This document shows positions 49,696-61,978 of a DNA stretch of 64,000 nt, piece by piece; position 1 is the stretch's first letter; each line of letters starts with the position of its first letter. The stretch is from Dimargaris cristalligena (taxonomy: Eukaryota; Kickxellomycota; Dimargaritomycetes; Dimargaritales; Dimargaritaceae). The stretch covers positions 1 to 64,000 of the forward strand of contig JANBQC010000008.1 of the NCBI GenBank assembly GCA_027576995.1, given 5' to 3'. The translations under genes were made by a program, and so were the position numbers. The notes below the pieces were generated by a model. It did no database searches. It was given only the letters and a program-made list of their open reading frames with translations, and was not told the DNA's origin.

Positions 49696-50551
49696 GCGTG
49701 TGGACCAACAGCCACTCCTATTACTACTCCTACTTCTAGCCCATTATGTCCCCCAAGCAACGAATTACCAGCGCTTTCCCCTCCCGGATCAACCCCCCTC
49801 CCCACCCGTTTCTGGCCTTACTTTAGGTTGATGCCCTGGCTGCGGCTCTGAAGGTCGATTCTCGTGGCCTGACTCCGCCCCGGATTCTTCCGGTCCGAAT
49901 TCCTATCCCTGACCGCATGCCGCACCAACCCGCAATATTCCATCCCTTATGCCCTCGGCTCTGACTGAGCGTGTATTATGCTATTTTTTTAAAAAAAACA
50001 AAAAGATAAAAAGAAAAAGCAGGGTGTTTTACTAGGTAAACTATCCGTTACCTACCACATTTTATTTTGATGTTCCATTGTTTTTTTTAAAAAAATCTCA
50101 TTTTTGCCCATTCCGGAATCAGCCGCAACCAGTGGATTCCTTCTCCCCTATCTTCCTGTACAATATAAGCCCCCCTCCCTTCCACGCATCCCTTGATTCC
50201 TTTCAGTCGATATTAAACTAATTGTTAGCCGGGTTGGTCCGAATTGATCATTTAGGCTTGGCTGGTATCACGCTGTCCCATTTAATCCATCCGTGTAATT
50301 GTCATTGCTTGAGCCGATTCGGGGTGGTTTCATTATTCCGGATCGCTATTTATTATATTTATATAAAAACTCCCATCCTCCTTTGGTATAGAGAGACTCA
50401 AATATACATATATTCCAAGCGATAGGCCAGAGATGACGTGTACCCTGGATGCAAATTGGGTATACATTTTAGGTGAGGGGCGTTGTACACACATGGTTAA
50501 ACGAGATATGTTGGGTCTATTTACCATTTGGCGACTCCGTCAATAATAGGC
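49696..50551. other. 3' spacer
   Basis: Contains T-rich/A-rich palindromes TTTTTTTAAAAAAAAC near 49984 and TTTTTTTTAAAAAAATC near 50082, plausible transcription-end structures. No gene seen. Confidence 0.4.
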
Positions 50552-52827
50552 TTATTCAATGATAACCCGGTCGTGCTGTGGTGGGTGGGGTGCCGATGAA
50601 GTACCTGTATAGTCTTTATCTGCAAGTTGATTGCTTTCATCGTCGTGGTAGGCCACATGGGCCAGGCTCCATTCCTCGATATGGCCATTTTTATCCGCCG
50701 GTTGCTGGGTTATTCCCCGACTTGTCGGTGCCATTTCTACCAGGCTATCGTCTCCTCCTCTGCATCCATTGGTTCGGCTGTCGCTACAACCGGGGGTACC
50801 ACGGCCATCCTCTTGGCCAGAGTTGTTGTCATCGTTGGGCCTGGTCTCACCATAAGATCCCGTTCCGGGGGGCAATGTTGGACGTTGATATTGGTGTTGG
50901 TGTAATGGGTTGGCCGGCGGATAACTAAGCCGGGCCGACGACGATCCATCCACTCGCCTATGGCATCCCTGACAGCTCAGTCCATCCGCCGCCAGCTTGA
51001 CACAAAATTGGGCCAAATACTCCTCACGGTCAAAAAGGCTACCCCCCCCCCAGATCAACGAATAGGAAAAATAATAGTTGGGTAAATAGGCGATCAATCA
51101 TTAATCAATTGTAACTTATGCCTCCGCTTGAATGGGAAATTACGTCGATACATCTGGCTGGTTTCGTTATTTATACCAAACGCACAGTTAGAAATATTCA
51201 ATTGTAAAATATCCTTACTAGCCGTAGAGAGGTGGCCCGATGCCGATCCAGATAAATACGTTTACGGCGACAATGGTCTGGGTAGAGTATTGGCCATATT
51301 TTCGAAGTGCAAATAATAAATTGGCATTCGGATTAACACACTATGTAGTAAGGGATGCCTCAGATTAGACCAATATTATATATATATATACTATTAATAG
51401 ACACTTACTATAACATTCATAATGAATCGACCCCACGGACTTGTGCAAGATTTAGGCATCATATTTTTTTAAAAAACAAAAACTTATTTAGCGTCGTAAA
51501 GCAGATCCACATTCCAATAACTAATGAAAGTCTCGCCCGTAGCCTATTAATCCCCATATTTACTGAGTTTGATCGGACATTGCAATGGTACTTACTAAAT
51601 AACGGCCCGAAATACCCCCATAATAGCCTGTGCAATTACTAGCAGGATAAACGCGATCGAACCAAACGTCGTTTCTCGGTAATCATTGTAGGTGGCCTCG
51701 ATATGGCGACAGAGGTAGTTGAGGCACTATAGAATGAGTGAGTAGTAGTAGTAGGGGTTTACAGATGTATTTCTAAAAACTCAGAATAACTAATCGTATA
51801 CCCCGAAATGCAGGATGGCTTCACAGTATTTGTCCCAAAAACCCCATCTGCTGGAAAAGTAATTAATCGGTTCACAGTAGTCCAAAAAAAAATCGGCTTA
51901 CCAATAAAACGATAATGTGGATCATCACATCAACAACACACAGGGCGGAGTACATTAACGAGTAAACGCAGTTTCCGGGATTGGGGTAATGGGTGGTACT
52001 CACTAGACGCGGCGAAGCCGTGGCACTCACCAAAACGAGGGCGGTAGGCACGCCTAGTAGGATAGGGAACAGGTAAAACCGTCTACTCTGCCGTAAGGGG
52101 TACCGTAGGACGAGTAGCCAGTAGAGCAGGTACAGTCGGTAGGCTAAGATGGTCATGTACAAATCAAGCCCTAGGCCATACGCCAGCCAAGGGCTGATGA
52201 GTACGCACACGGCCCGCGGTAGATTGGGACGTCCCGTGGTGAGGGAAGTCAACACTTGGCAGACCCAGAATAGAATGCCACCTAAGGGGGATATAGGAAA
52301 GTAATAGGAGGGCCGGCCGCCGTAATCATTTAACATTCCGAAGGAGATGGTGGTATGAGGACCTATCAAACCTGGTGGTTTGTTATTAAATTACTGATGC
52401 CTCCCGCGAGGTGGGGTTTATTTTTCCAAACATATAAAAAAGGGTGTATAGTAGTAGTAAGAAGGAGATGGCACACCTTTCTTCTTTACTCCGAATCGTA
52501 AATTATATATCGATATATAAATATATATATCGTCTATCCTGGCGTAGATATGATTAAAGTGTAGGGGCATACTCCACATACCGGTCACTTACAAGCTAGC
52601 ATAAACCCCAGTAGGCGCAAGTTCCGGGTGCGAAAGGGCGGGAAATGGTGACGGCGGAGCACGATCCATCCGAATATCACCACAGTGAAGAGGTGCCAGG
52701 CCACGCCCGAGACCACCATGACCAAGTCCCACACCCCAAAAAGGTCAACCATGTCGCTTTCCTCGACCACTATTACATTGCCGGCGGGGGCCGGTAGCGT
52801 GCCATCCTCCGTTAATGAAGGTGTCAT
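50552..52827 (-). CDS. Seven-transmembrane receptor-like protein (GPCR-like, 5 exons)
   Basis: Proposed exons 52827-52593, 52281-51902, 51726-51616, 51340-51219 and 51038-50552 give an open frame of 444 residues. TM1 and TM2 start in exon 1 (DLVMVVSGVAWHLFTVVIF; LLGFMLAC). Exon 2 holds TM2-TM5 (GILFWVCQVL; LDLYMTILAYRLYLLYWLL; LFPILLGVPTALVLVSA; ALCVVDVMIHIIVLL). TM6 is in exon 3 (GSIAFILLVIAQAIMG). TM7 spans exons 4 and 5 (VAVNVFIWIGIGPPLYGYLF) followed by DREEYLAQF. The arrangement recalls the 7TM portion of fungal 7TM-RGS receptors, but the 150-residue hydrophilic tail shows no RGS domain. The exon 3 donor (GTATTT) is the weak point: the better GTAAGT 20 bp downstream breaks the frame. Ligand unknown. 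Confidence 0.65.
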
Positions 52828-53878
52828 GAAAATGGTTCGAAAATAAATGTGGAGTATAGAGCGGAATGTACAATGCTAAATAAAATCAGAGGAATTGAAC
52901 AATAATGGCGTTTTTGGTAGAAGAATTCAATGTGATGTAATAGAACAAAGCAATCGGAAATTGGCGGAGGCAGGGGATTCGGAAACCAGCTCGTTTATGT
53001 AGTGTGTAGGCTATAGAGATCGTCGACCGAACCCCTTCGTATGGTTGCCTATTCAGATAGTGGCATACTTTCACCCCTCCTTTGACGCCAACATTTTGAG
53101 TTTATTACATTTTCCTTTCTATATTACAAAGGTAAGTCGGTTTAATACATACTTAAATGATTGTCGGACTTTGTGACGTAGAGGAAACCCATTACTTTCA
53201 GGACTATGCGAATGAAATGGAAGCAAGGAAGTTGACTGATAGGTTGTGTTCAAATCGCCTTCCAAAAGAATCTAGTAGACGGTATGGTATAGCGCCATTA
53301 ACTGCTGTTCAAGTGAGGTGATAGACAATAGGCCCATATGGGGATAGTAACGACAGTACAGGTCCAGAGAAGCCGAGGTTAATAAGTTTTATAGATGAAA
53401 ACAACGCCAGTATCAACCGACGCAAGATATCCGGCGAATGTTAAGTTTCTACTATTGTGATAAACCCGAGTGACTTTGGTCCCCCGTTAATCGAAACACA
53501 AGCCCTACCACTTTCCCACCCCGCCCATGCTACTGAAAATTACACATCCTAGAGATAGTTATATAGTAGCGGGCCAGTATGTGCGTATCATTGTAAACAT
53601 GACAAGCGTAACCATTGGGCAGATGAAGTGAATGAGAGAGAGAGAGAGAAAGTCTAGGCGGACTGCCTGTTCCCAACTGTGTTACCCTCAGTAGTACTCA
53701 AGTGCCTGGGCCTGAATCCCCCTCAATTTACCGACCAACTCCATTGACCCATCCGTTACGGTCCATCGCTTCATTAACCCTAGCATTTACCCACGGGGAC
53801 TTCTCCCAGGGTCCTTTTCCACGTACACTCTCGTTCACCTCATCTTCTACTGGAAATTGCCCAACTTTACATTTCTAA
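52828..53878. other. Divergent spacer between the receptor-like gene and RAV2
   Basis: No gene seen. A short (AG)n tract is at 53634-53650. Confidence 0.45.
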
Positions 53879-56353
53879 ATGACCCAACTTATTATAACCC
53901 AGGAGCTACAGAATGCGGTACGTGGCATTTACCAATGGCCTGCATTATATATATTTTGCTTCGCTCTTTATAACTAAAGAAGGCTCACATTCCAAGCCCA
54001 TTGCCAAGGGTGGAACCATGGACTACGTTGGGTTTCTTCGTTAAGACCAATAAGTATCCCGTACGCCTAATAACCCACCCATGACTATTCTGTATTTGAC
54101 TTCGGGCGTACGCGCCCTCTTCCACACACACACACCTACACTTTCATCATCTCTGCCTAAAATAGAAAAATGAGGAGGCCTGGTATCTAAACACCCAGGT
54201 GCCTACCATTGTCGACGAGGCCAAAGTACAGATCCAACTGGTAGGTTAGAGCACACTCCGGTATATCCATATGTGAGGGGAGGGGGTGGTAGCCCATTGC
54301 CCGAACCACACATACTTCCCGGGATGAATTTCCAACTGATCCAATGGGGAGATTTCAAGTATCTAATTTTTTGCCTAACAGCTATATCATTAAATACATG
54401 TATACCACCACCACCCAACTTCTACATTTTTACTTGTTTGGACATGCGTGTAGGCTTTACTGGCCTTGGGCGATTCTCCGTTAGGTAAGCCTTGCTCGGC
54501 ATTTGTTTAGAAAAATACCCTCAGCGATACCCCTGGTAACCTCCGTGAATTGGCGGATATAATGGAAGCAGACCTATAAAGAAGGAGGTAGAAGATGTGG
54601 TTCAGGACGGCCCGCCCCAACCGTGGCTGTATTTCCCCCTAACAATTCGGCGGATATTCGCCATGAAAAGACAACCCGACTCGTGCCTTCAAAATGCAAC
54701 GGAGGCCACTCAGCTATAGCCTATTACCTAATTCCCTGTATAATGCCTATTTGAAAAATCCAAAAAAATCCCCCAACCAGATAACGATAAAGAGTCCGCC
54801 GCCGGCTCAACCCTGGCCATTTCGTCGCCGAGGTAACCCCACAGATAACCATCATCGATTTGGGTTAGGCCAATGGATGGGTTACGATCTCCTTCTTTCG
54901 TTGTCCTCCTCCACTGCTAATCAAACCAATTTGTCTTCCTGGCTGAATTAGTTAACCACTACACTGGAATGTGTAGTGGTGGTAATACGCTCTTGTCTAT
55001 TCAATCTGATTTCACTAATTTTCCAATTGTTATCTATTTCAACCGTATCTATCCACAGCAATGATAGCATCAAGGGGTTTGTGTCCATCTTTGGCAGCCA
55101 AATAACCAAGGGGGTAAGCTGAATAATCTTTTATTTAATCTATACCGTTCGCATGGACCCGGATAGGAAGTTGTACGTGTCTGCCCCGGATTCGTGGACC
55201 CTAACCTTCAAGTCTTGTCTTTATTTTTATTTTTTACCTCACCTACATATTTATCATTGGGCCCGCCACCCTTTAGGAACTTCATTTTTCGATCCCGCGA
55301 TACCATAAAGGTCGACCAATTGTCACCCGGATTACCCCCCAGCACCCGGTTGTACTCCATCAGGTAAATGCCACTTGGGTTCACTGCTGTTTCATACCCC
55401 CCCTCTCTCCTTCCCGCGCCTTCAATTTTTACACAAACCAGTAGAGCTTTTCACTAGTCACCAATTTTAATACGATTCCTAGGCCAATTATTTGTCATGG
55501 GTGGAGGAGCCAATGATGCTTTAGGATATTGCTGGTGGTGCTGGTTTTTGATTGGAAACTTCGGAATATAATTATTGCTAATACTTTTTCCATGGTTATT
55601 CTTCCCATGTTGCGGCGGCCCGTGCTTAGATCCAAAACATCGTCAACTACTTACATCTAGCTTTGCGACACGTGGAATCCAGCGCCAGTCCGACTGGTAG
55701 TGTGCAGGCTATTGAATATTTCGGAGACTTACTTGGACTAATTAAAAAGGCCGAATGTATATTCACACCCGACCACTCGGCCGGCATCCAATACCCGGTC
55801 AAGGTAAAGTAGTTCATCGCCATCTGGGGGCTTTAATTGTGTTTCTAAGCTAGTTGCATACCTTTTTATTAAATAACCCTACAAAAAAAAAGTAGCACAA
55901 TCCAATCAACACGCCTCCCGCTATAACCCAATATATATCACACACACACATATACATACATACCTCTTTTCCTGCGCAATGCAATAGGACTTGGACCCAC
56001 CGCTCCCGGATGATCTAGTGCTTGAATTATACATCAATCGCGTCAGTGTGACCACTCGTGTTCACGTGCTGGACGACCTTAATTCGTCGTCGTCGTCGTC
56101 CACCACTAAACCCATCGGTCATTTATTCCCGGTGCTCGGGAAATCCGCGTCGGCCAAATCATCGTTAGCCGATGCCCACCTATTATGCCCCGGGACGCTG
56201 CACCAAGCCTCCCTGGAAACGATTTACCCCTACCTAGAGACGGCCCAGACGGCCCTGGGCAAAGTAGGATTTCTGGCCCGTGACGTCCTAACTAAACTGA
56301 ATCTCTTCCGGGGCATAGACGAGGAGATTCAGGATTTCTTGTCGTACGCCTAA
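53879..56353 (+). CDS. RAV2: RAV2/ROGDI family protein (8 exons)
   Basis: Exons 53879-53917, 54166-54240, 54454-54484, 54781-54832, 55059-55113, 55277-55363, 55630-55803 and 55988-56353; every intron is GT-AG and every phase agrees; 292 residues, against 287 for human ROGDI. Matches along the family: KNEEAWYLNTQVPTIVDEA (ROGDI EEEFRWLLHDEV), NDSIKGFVSIFGSQI (TDQVKGVLTLQGD), HPVVLHQIQNIVNYLHLAL (QWKLQQIQDARNHVSQAI) and DPPLPDDLVLELYINRVSV (APALPSDLLVNVYIN). Rav2 is the small subunit of the RAVE complex, which with Rav1 and Skp1 reassembles V1 onto V0 of the vacuolar ATPase. Four exons are under 60 nt; they were found only by phase and homology, so exon 3 (31 nt) is the least certain. Confidence 0.82.
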
Positions 56354-56499
56354 TATATGCCCTACATAAGGAATAGGGGAATCGTCCCCCCCCCCTCCGC
56401 CCCGCCATTCACTAAACGGGTATAGTTTACCCGGGGCGGTTGGTTTGTCGAAGCGAATGAAGAAGTCAATAAAGAAAAGGAAGGCCCGATGGTTACTGT

Positions 56500-57271
56500 T
56501 CAAACTAATATCATGTGAAGGCGGAATTGTTCAGGCGGGGGGGGGTGGCTTGCATTGTACGGGATTCCAAGGACAAAGTCCAGCGCTGAGCCGAAACCGA
56601 GGGCAAAAGGGTTCAGGGCTTGCGCGAATGGGGAACATGAGGGAGGGAAGGGGGGAGGTCTGTTGAATTGGTGGGCGGCTTCTGCATCCACTGCACCTCT
56701 ATTAACGGCAATAGGGTATATAACTAACGAACTAACCAACACATTAACTAATTGGGTGGCCGATTTTAGTGGGATTTTTACATCCCTCATTAATCTCCCC
56801 ATCCCTTGTCAGAAGAAGTACTTTGATGAGCATGGAACCCAGGATTAACCAGGGATCATATTTATATAGTAGCAATACAGTCCAGAAGTGAAGAGCGCCG
56901 CCGCACTTGCGCGTTACGATAAGCTAATCCGACCGATACGATCAAGTCGCCTGGAGGAGGTGGTCCTCGCTTCCCGAATCCGATGGGCGACTTCCATTGC
57001 CTTTGATGAATACGGCGGCGGTGTTGGACACATAGCATTGCTTGTTGGTAGCCTTCCGTTTACACTCTGACCAATATTCCCGATAATAACGATCCGCCTG
57101 ATGGTGATAAGCCGCCGCCGATTGTATCAAAGTCAGTGGGAGAGGGAGGCCATCCCAACCCATCCCGTCGTCGTCCACTAAATAATGGACAATAAGAATA
57201 GAGTCCACTCTGCCAGCGTTTATCCATCTGTAAAAATCACCGCGGGCTGATGATGTTCGCGATTGACTCAT
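56500..57271 (-). CDS. Unrecognised minus-strand coding region, exon limits unsure
   Basis: An ATG at 57271 opens a 109-codon frame starting MSQSRTSSARGDFYRWINAG, with DSILIVHYLVDDDGMGWDG and AAYHHQADRYYREYWSE, which reads like protein. Downstream on the same strand, 56802-56500 is open (QLVNVLVSSLVIYPIAVNRG, then SPFAQALNPFALGFGSALDF). A spliced gene joining them is possible but I could not fix the junctions. The plus strand is also open at 56888-57070. No family recognised. Confidence 0.3.
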
Positions 57272-57849
57272 TGCTACGACGTTGACCCCAAACCAGGTTA
57301 ATTTTCCTATTAACGATTCGTGGAAACACCTCCCCCCTTATTGCATCGGCTCTATAGTTTACCCGGATGGATGATAAATACGCCTCATTGTTAACCAGAG
57401 CAGGAGAGAGAGTGGTGGAGAAAATGCCCTAAGAGGTCGCGGCCCAATAATGAGCCAACCAATCCTTGGGTCTGTTGGTTTCAGAAATTGCTTTGGTTCA
57501 TTTTTGGCCGACTCCACACAGAGCTTCCCCCCTTTCTCCCATACATATTACATGTGGGGAAACATACACACACCTCTCACAAAACATCCCCCGGATAAGA
57601 GAAATGACGAGAATGGGGAAGCCTTTCCTTCCGCCCAACTGGCTGGCTCAACATATAGGCGACCATTTCCCACCCACTTGCTTTTAAATACTCTCTCCGG
57701 CTGTGTTATTTCATCTCCATTTAACTTAACTCCCACTCGCAGTCCTTCTTCTTACAAACTGATAACAGGAGAGGTCCACCAATATAACCCCTCCTTAGTC
57801 TACTGTACTGAAACAACAATACAGAGATAGATAGGTAGTAGCCGGGTTA

Positions 57850-58068
57850 CTATCGGCACACCATGCCAGTGTAATTTGCAATGTCTCCTCTATTGATAAA
57901 ACACATCAGTTTACCCCACGGCAAGTGGATATCGTTATCCCCCGTGGAATAAGAAGCAACTGTTCTGTTCACATTCACCAACTCGAGACATCGTAATAGT
58001 ATACCGATTTCCACAAATGGGAAGAAAGGGTGAAGAACGCAGCTCCCCTCCTCGCCACATTGATACAT
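57850..58068 (-). CDS. Possible small protein or exon, unrecognised
   Basis: A 72-codon frame with VEIGILLRCLELVNVNRTVA and NDIHLPWGKLMCFINRGDI, rich in cysteine. It faces away from the unidentified plus-strand exons that begin near 58269. Real exon or chance cannot be decided; a plausible donor-ended segment (ATG at about 58108, MSSLGI) lies just upstream. Confidence 0.25.
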   Translation of the reverse strand: MYQCGEEGSCVLHPFFPFVEIGILLRCLELVNVNRTVASYSTGDNDIHLPWGKLMCFINRGDIANYTGMVCR

Positions 58069-58268
58069 TTATTATTCATACACCTACCTTACCTACCTAC
58101 CTAATCCCCAGCGAGCTCATCAGCCCCCAGTGGTTCACATGGCTACTAATATTAGCCCCTTAAATAGTTGCAATATCATTATTAATGGCTTCTATTATCA
58201 ATATTATCAATAGTATCAATAGTATTTCAATTATATTGGTTTTAGCCTAAAGCCGAAATGATCCGACA

Positions 58269-59251
58269 ATGAGTTCAGTCGGGGTCGGCAAAATCAGGGA
58301 TGACGCGACGATCTCTTTTATTGGAGAAATCAGGGCGAAGGTGCACTTGGTTTAGAATACACTAATGGCGCCAATCCAAGTGTCAGTGGGAAATATCTAC
58401 AAATTGACACACACTGTATATACCCTATTATTCGTTTTAATATATATATATGTGTGTATGTGTTTATAGGAGGAGCGAATAATAGAGTCCCGGGCTCGGC
58501 ACTTCTCTGGGATTAAAGTGAGGGTTTATGACGATAATCTATTGAGGAGGGACATTATAATACTATTGGGGTGTATAGAGGAGAGGAAAGGAGAGGAGAG
58601 GAGCTGGTAAATGATTGGAGAAACATTAATGGCAACAGGGGAGACTGGTGTGGTGTGGTGATCGTCAATCCTATAAAGCCAGAAACCAATGGACCTCCCA
58701 ATATGTATATAGGGGAGAGGAGGGCAATCTTCGAATATAGAGAGACCAGAAATGAGCGGATATCAGGAACTGATCCGACGCTATGTTGTCTTTGACGTCA
58801 GAGGTATTGCTTGGATCCTAAAAGGGACAATCCTCTCCCTTCCTCCACTGCCAGCGATAGACGTTTGGGAAAATATAACACACACAATAATAGTGGGGTG
58901 ATCCACTACTACTACTATAAACCCCCCTAAAAACAAGTCAATCCCATATGTCTGTTTTCCATGGATCATAGACCTAAATATATTAACCCATTGTTTGGAT
59001 CGCGAACTTTATATTGGGCCCTCTCCTCCTTATTTCCCTCACCCGACCACATTACACACGTTAGATGTGAGGAGGCGCTGAGTCTAAAAGGAGGGCCCGA
59101 TGAAACCAAGTGGCCGGTCTCAGGGGTGGACAATTCATGCTTGTTTTCGGGTATTTGGTCGAAAATGGACCACAACTAGGGTTCCAGAAATAGACCCTTA
59201 AAGTAGTACGAGGATAAGCCACACACCACAGAGTGATGTCTCGATAGGAAT

Positions 59252-59286
<35 letters not shown>

Positions 59287-59646
59287 GGAGGAGGAGTGGG
59301 CGGAAATTCTGACAGGGTCCACCGCCGCACACAAATCGAAGACTAAAGAATGGGTGGGTGGAGGGACGAAGGAAAGTGGGCTTGACCAAGGCGTCTCTAG
59401 TGACCGCTTTTTCTTTCTTTGCCCTCTTCTTCGAAGAAAAGTGTTCATCTGTAGATGAAGGGGTAAGTCTAGCTGGCAGTGCCTTTAGAATGTGGCGCCC
59501 AGGAGGCGGAGGCAATGGTGGGTGAGCCAATATCCCCTTTAAATCGAGGAGGAGAGGGATGCTGTCACTCAGCGGGTTTGGCCACTTTATGCCAACGACA
59601 CGTTGGTGTGGCAGATTGGGCTGAGAGAGCTGGAGATTGACTTTTA
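58269..59646 (+). CDS. Unidentified spliced gene or genes, plus strand
   Basis: Several exon-like pieces in order: 58269-58340 (MSSVGVGKIRDDATISFIGE), 58470-58606 after TTTATAG (EERIIESRARHFSGIKVRVY, then NLLRRDIIILLG), 58752-58803 (MSGYQELIRRYVVFDVR, donor GTATTG), part of 58961-59179 (KWPVSGVDNSCLFSGIWSK), 59283 onward (EEEEWAEILTGSTAAHKSK), and a terminal exon after CTCAG at about 59575-59646 (RVWPLYANDTLVWQIGLREL, ending IDF and TAA). The last is the most convincing. The pieces may be one or two genes, and phases do not all agree in the simplest joining. I recognise no domain. A (TA)n tract sits at 59255-59282. Confidence 0.4.
59255..59282. repeat. (TA)n microsatellite
   Basis: Fourteen TA units between exon-like pieces of the unidentified gene. 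Confidence 0.85.
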
Positions 59647-60480
59647 AGGAGTCGGGGATATGTATAATTGTTTTGAATACATACCAGGCGAGCTGGCAAG
59701 GATCCCCTAAAATATTCTTATTTTATTTTTGGAGGTTTGGTTTTCCCAAAGCTGGTGCACCGTTAGGATGGTTGTTGTTGACCATGGGCAGGTAAATAAC
59801 TCCTTGATTCGGCAGGGGCTAAACACAAGAGGGGGGGCGGAAGCAAGTCGATGCTGGAGCGGGGTTGCTATATTACGTGTCAGCAGCGCCTTACCCATAT
59901 TAAAATCGTGGCATGGAACATTCGATAGTGCGCTACGGAGTGCACAGGGTGTGTCAAGCCTGGTCATGGTAAGGAGAAAAAACAGGAGGATTATGAGGGG
60001 GTAGTAGTAGTAGTAGTAGTGCTGTTGTGTACCCATTAATGAATCATTGCCATGGGGATAGTATAGATAAAGCAAGAGGATATCTCGGGTATCGAATATT
60101 TAAGCGTACCCGGTGTGCCTCAACATAAGGTAGAGGGGGGAGGGGTGTATGAAGTTAAATGAACACCCCCAAGTACCAGCGTGGTCCCTCTCCCCTTATG
60201 ACCCATTCCTATATAGCAGGGCCAGTATAATGGAGCGGGGCGGATAGAGAGACCACTGAAAGCCACATTCCGAGATTACTTGATAAGCCGGTTCTAACCC
60301 ACCGGTGACTCCATCTAAGGCGTATGGGTGGGGGGAAGTCAGCCTATATTTCCCCACAGTGTTTTTACAAGGACATTTCAAGTGTTACTTGCCAGGTTTT
60401 CAACCTTGAAGGAATTGAAAACATAACCACATATATAAAGTTCCCTCGCGTTCAGTGAGTTTCAAAGGTCAGGCGAGAGT
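59647..60480. other. Spacer
   Basis: An AGT repeat at 60001-60020; otherwise nothing supported. Confidence 0.4.
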
Positions 60481-60879
60481 CAGGCATATTTAGATTGGCT
60501 ACCTTGGTGATAGGTCAGACCTATCACAAGAACGATTGGTTCGAGGAAATGGCGATGCTCCCCAGTGTAGACCAATGAAACACCCAGTATTTAACCACGA
60601 TGGCCTAATATAATTGCCAACTTGAGAGCCGGGAGGGGGCCAATAGAAGGAATAGTAGGAATTGTGCAAGTTAGGCCGGATTTGGGCTAATAGATACCGA
60701 ATGGCATGAATTACCTCCATGTGGGAGATAGTGGGCCTAAATTTTCCGATGGTAGAGGCATCCAAAGAGAGGGGAGATGGAGTTAATGCAGGACGTGCAA
60801 AGAGAGATTGGAGTGTTGTAGTGGATAAACCCGTCCAAGGCAACCCATAAAACAAAACCAAACAAAAAATAACCGACGA

Positions 60880-61944
60880 CGACTTGGTGGTATTCCAACG
60901 GATAGGGCTGAGTGATCGGAGGGAGGGGAAGCCAGCTTTAACCACGGCTATAACGAGTTGGGATGTACTGGGTCTCGTCCACATTGCACACCTATTTTAC
61001 GAGGACGACGATCCTAGTACCAGCCGTGTTTATCACCCATCTATCGCCAAGTACAGTGCAATGTGGACGACGGGGTCGGCTATTTTGGCATTGTCAGGTG
61101 GTGGTCATTCCAATGACCCTCTGCCCCGAAGGGGGTTTTTCCCGCTCCATTTGGTTGTATTAGCCTCGACCGGAGGGACAGGCGTGATTCGGCAGCGGAG
61201 GGGGGAGGATGGAAAATAGCTGAAGTGGTGCGAACCTCTCCCGCCGGGCTCAGGCTCAGGCTCAGGTAGACCCGATGAGCGAGTTTCATGATCCGTCATT
61301 ACAGCAGTAGTTGTAGTTGTAGTTGTAGTTGTTGCTGTGGTGATGGTGATAGAGGTGATGATGCTGTCCATCAAAATGAGTGCTGGGGGAGGGAAACGGC
61401 AACAGGGTCGATCACTCTGGAGCTGAGCATCATATGCCCATTTTACACTGGTCCATCCCTGGGATATTCTATTATTATTTTATTAGAATGGATGGCGGTG
61501 CTCCACTACCACCTACCCACCCACTGGAAGTAGGACGAGGGTCAGCGGGACTGGAAAGAACGTATTAGCTGGGTGAGTGGGGTGGAATGGCATCATTATA
61601 CCGATTTGTTGGTGTCTTATTTACATCTCCGCCAAGGAACTGCTAATAGTAATAAAATGCCTAGGAGAGAGAGAGAGGGCGGTCATCAACGATCCGCTTG
61701 ACCCACTAACTTAGTAACGCGCACACTAATGCGGGGAACAGATAGGCCCGACCGAGGGATATAGCAATGGACACGAATCCACAAAGTATTAACCACAACT
61801 TGACCATTTCGTCCCCCCGCCATATTCGTATTCGTTTTCGAACGCATGGACTTTGGACCCTTTTAATTGATTACCGGCCACGTAGGTCCTCGCCAAGGCG
61901 GTTAAATGAAACGAGCATGACTCCATTTATGGGTTTGCGTAGTT

Positions 61945-61978
<34 letters not shown>

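Noticed and set aside
51450..51520. Extra receptor exon (YIGMWICFTTLNK) after TM6
   Set aside because: No GT donor restores the frame to the next exon; the model with a GTATTT donor leaves it intronic. Not fully excluded.
53985..54060. Exon-like segment KAHIPSPLPRVEPWTTLGFF
   Set aside because: First considered as RAV2 exon 2, but the exon at 54166-54240 joins exon 1 in phase and matches ROGDI, while this one does not.
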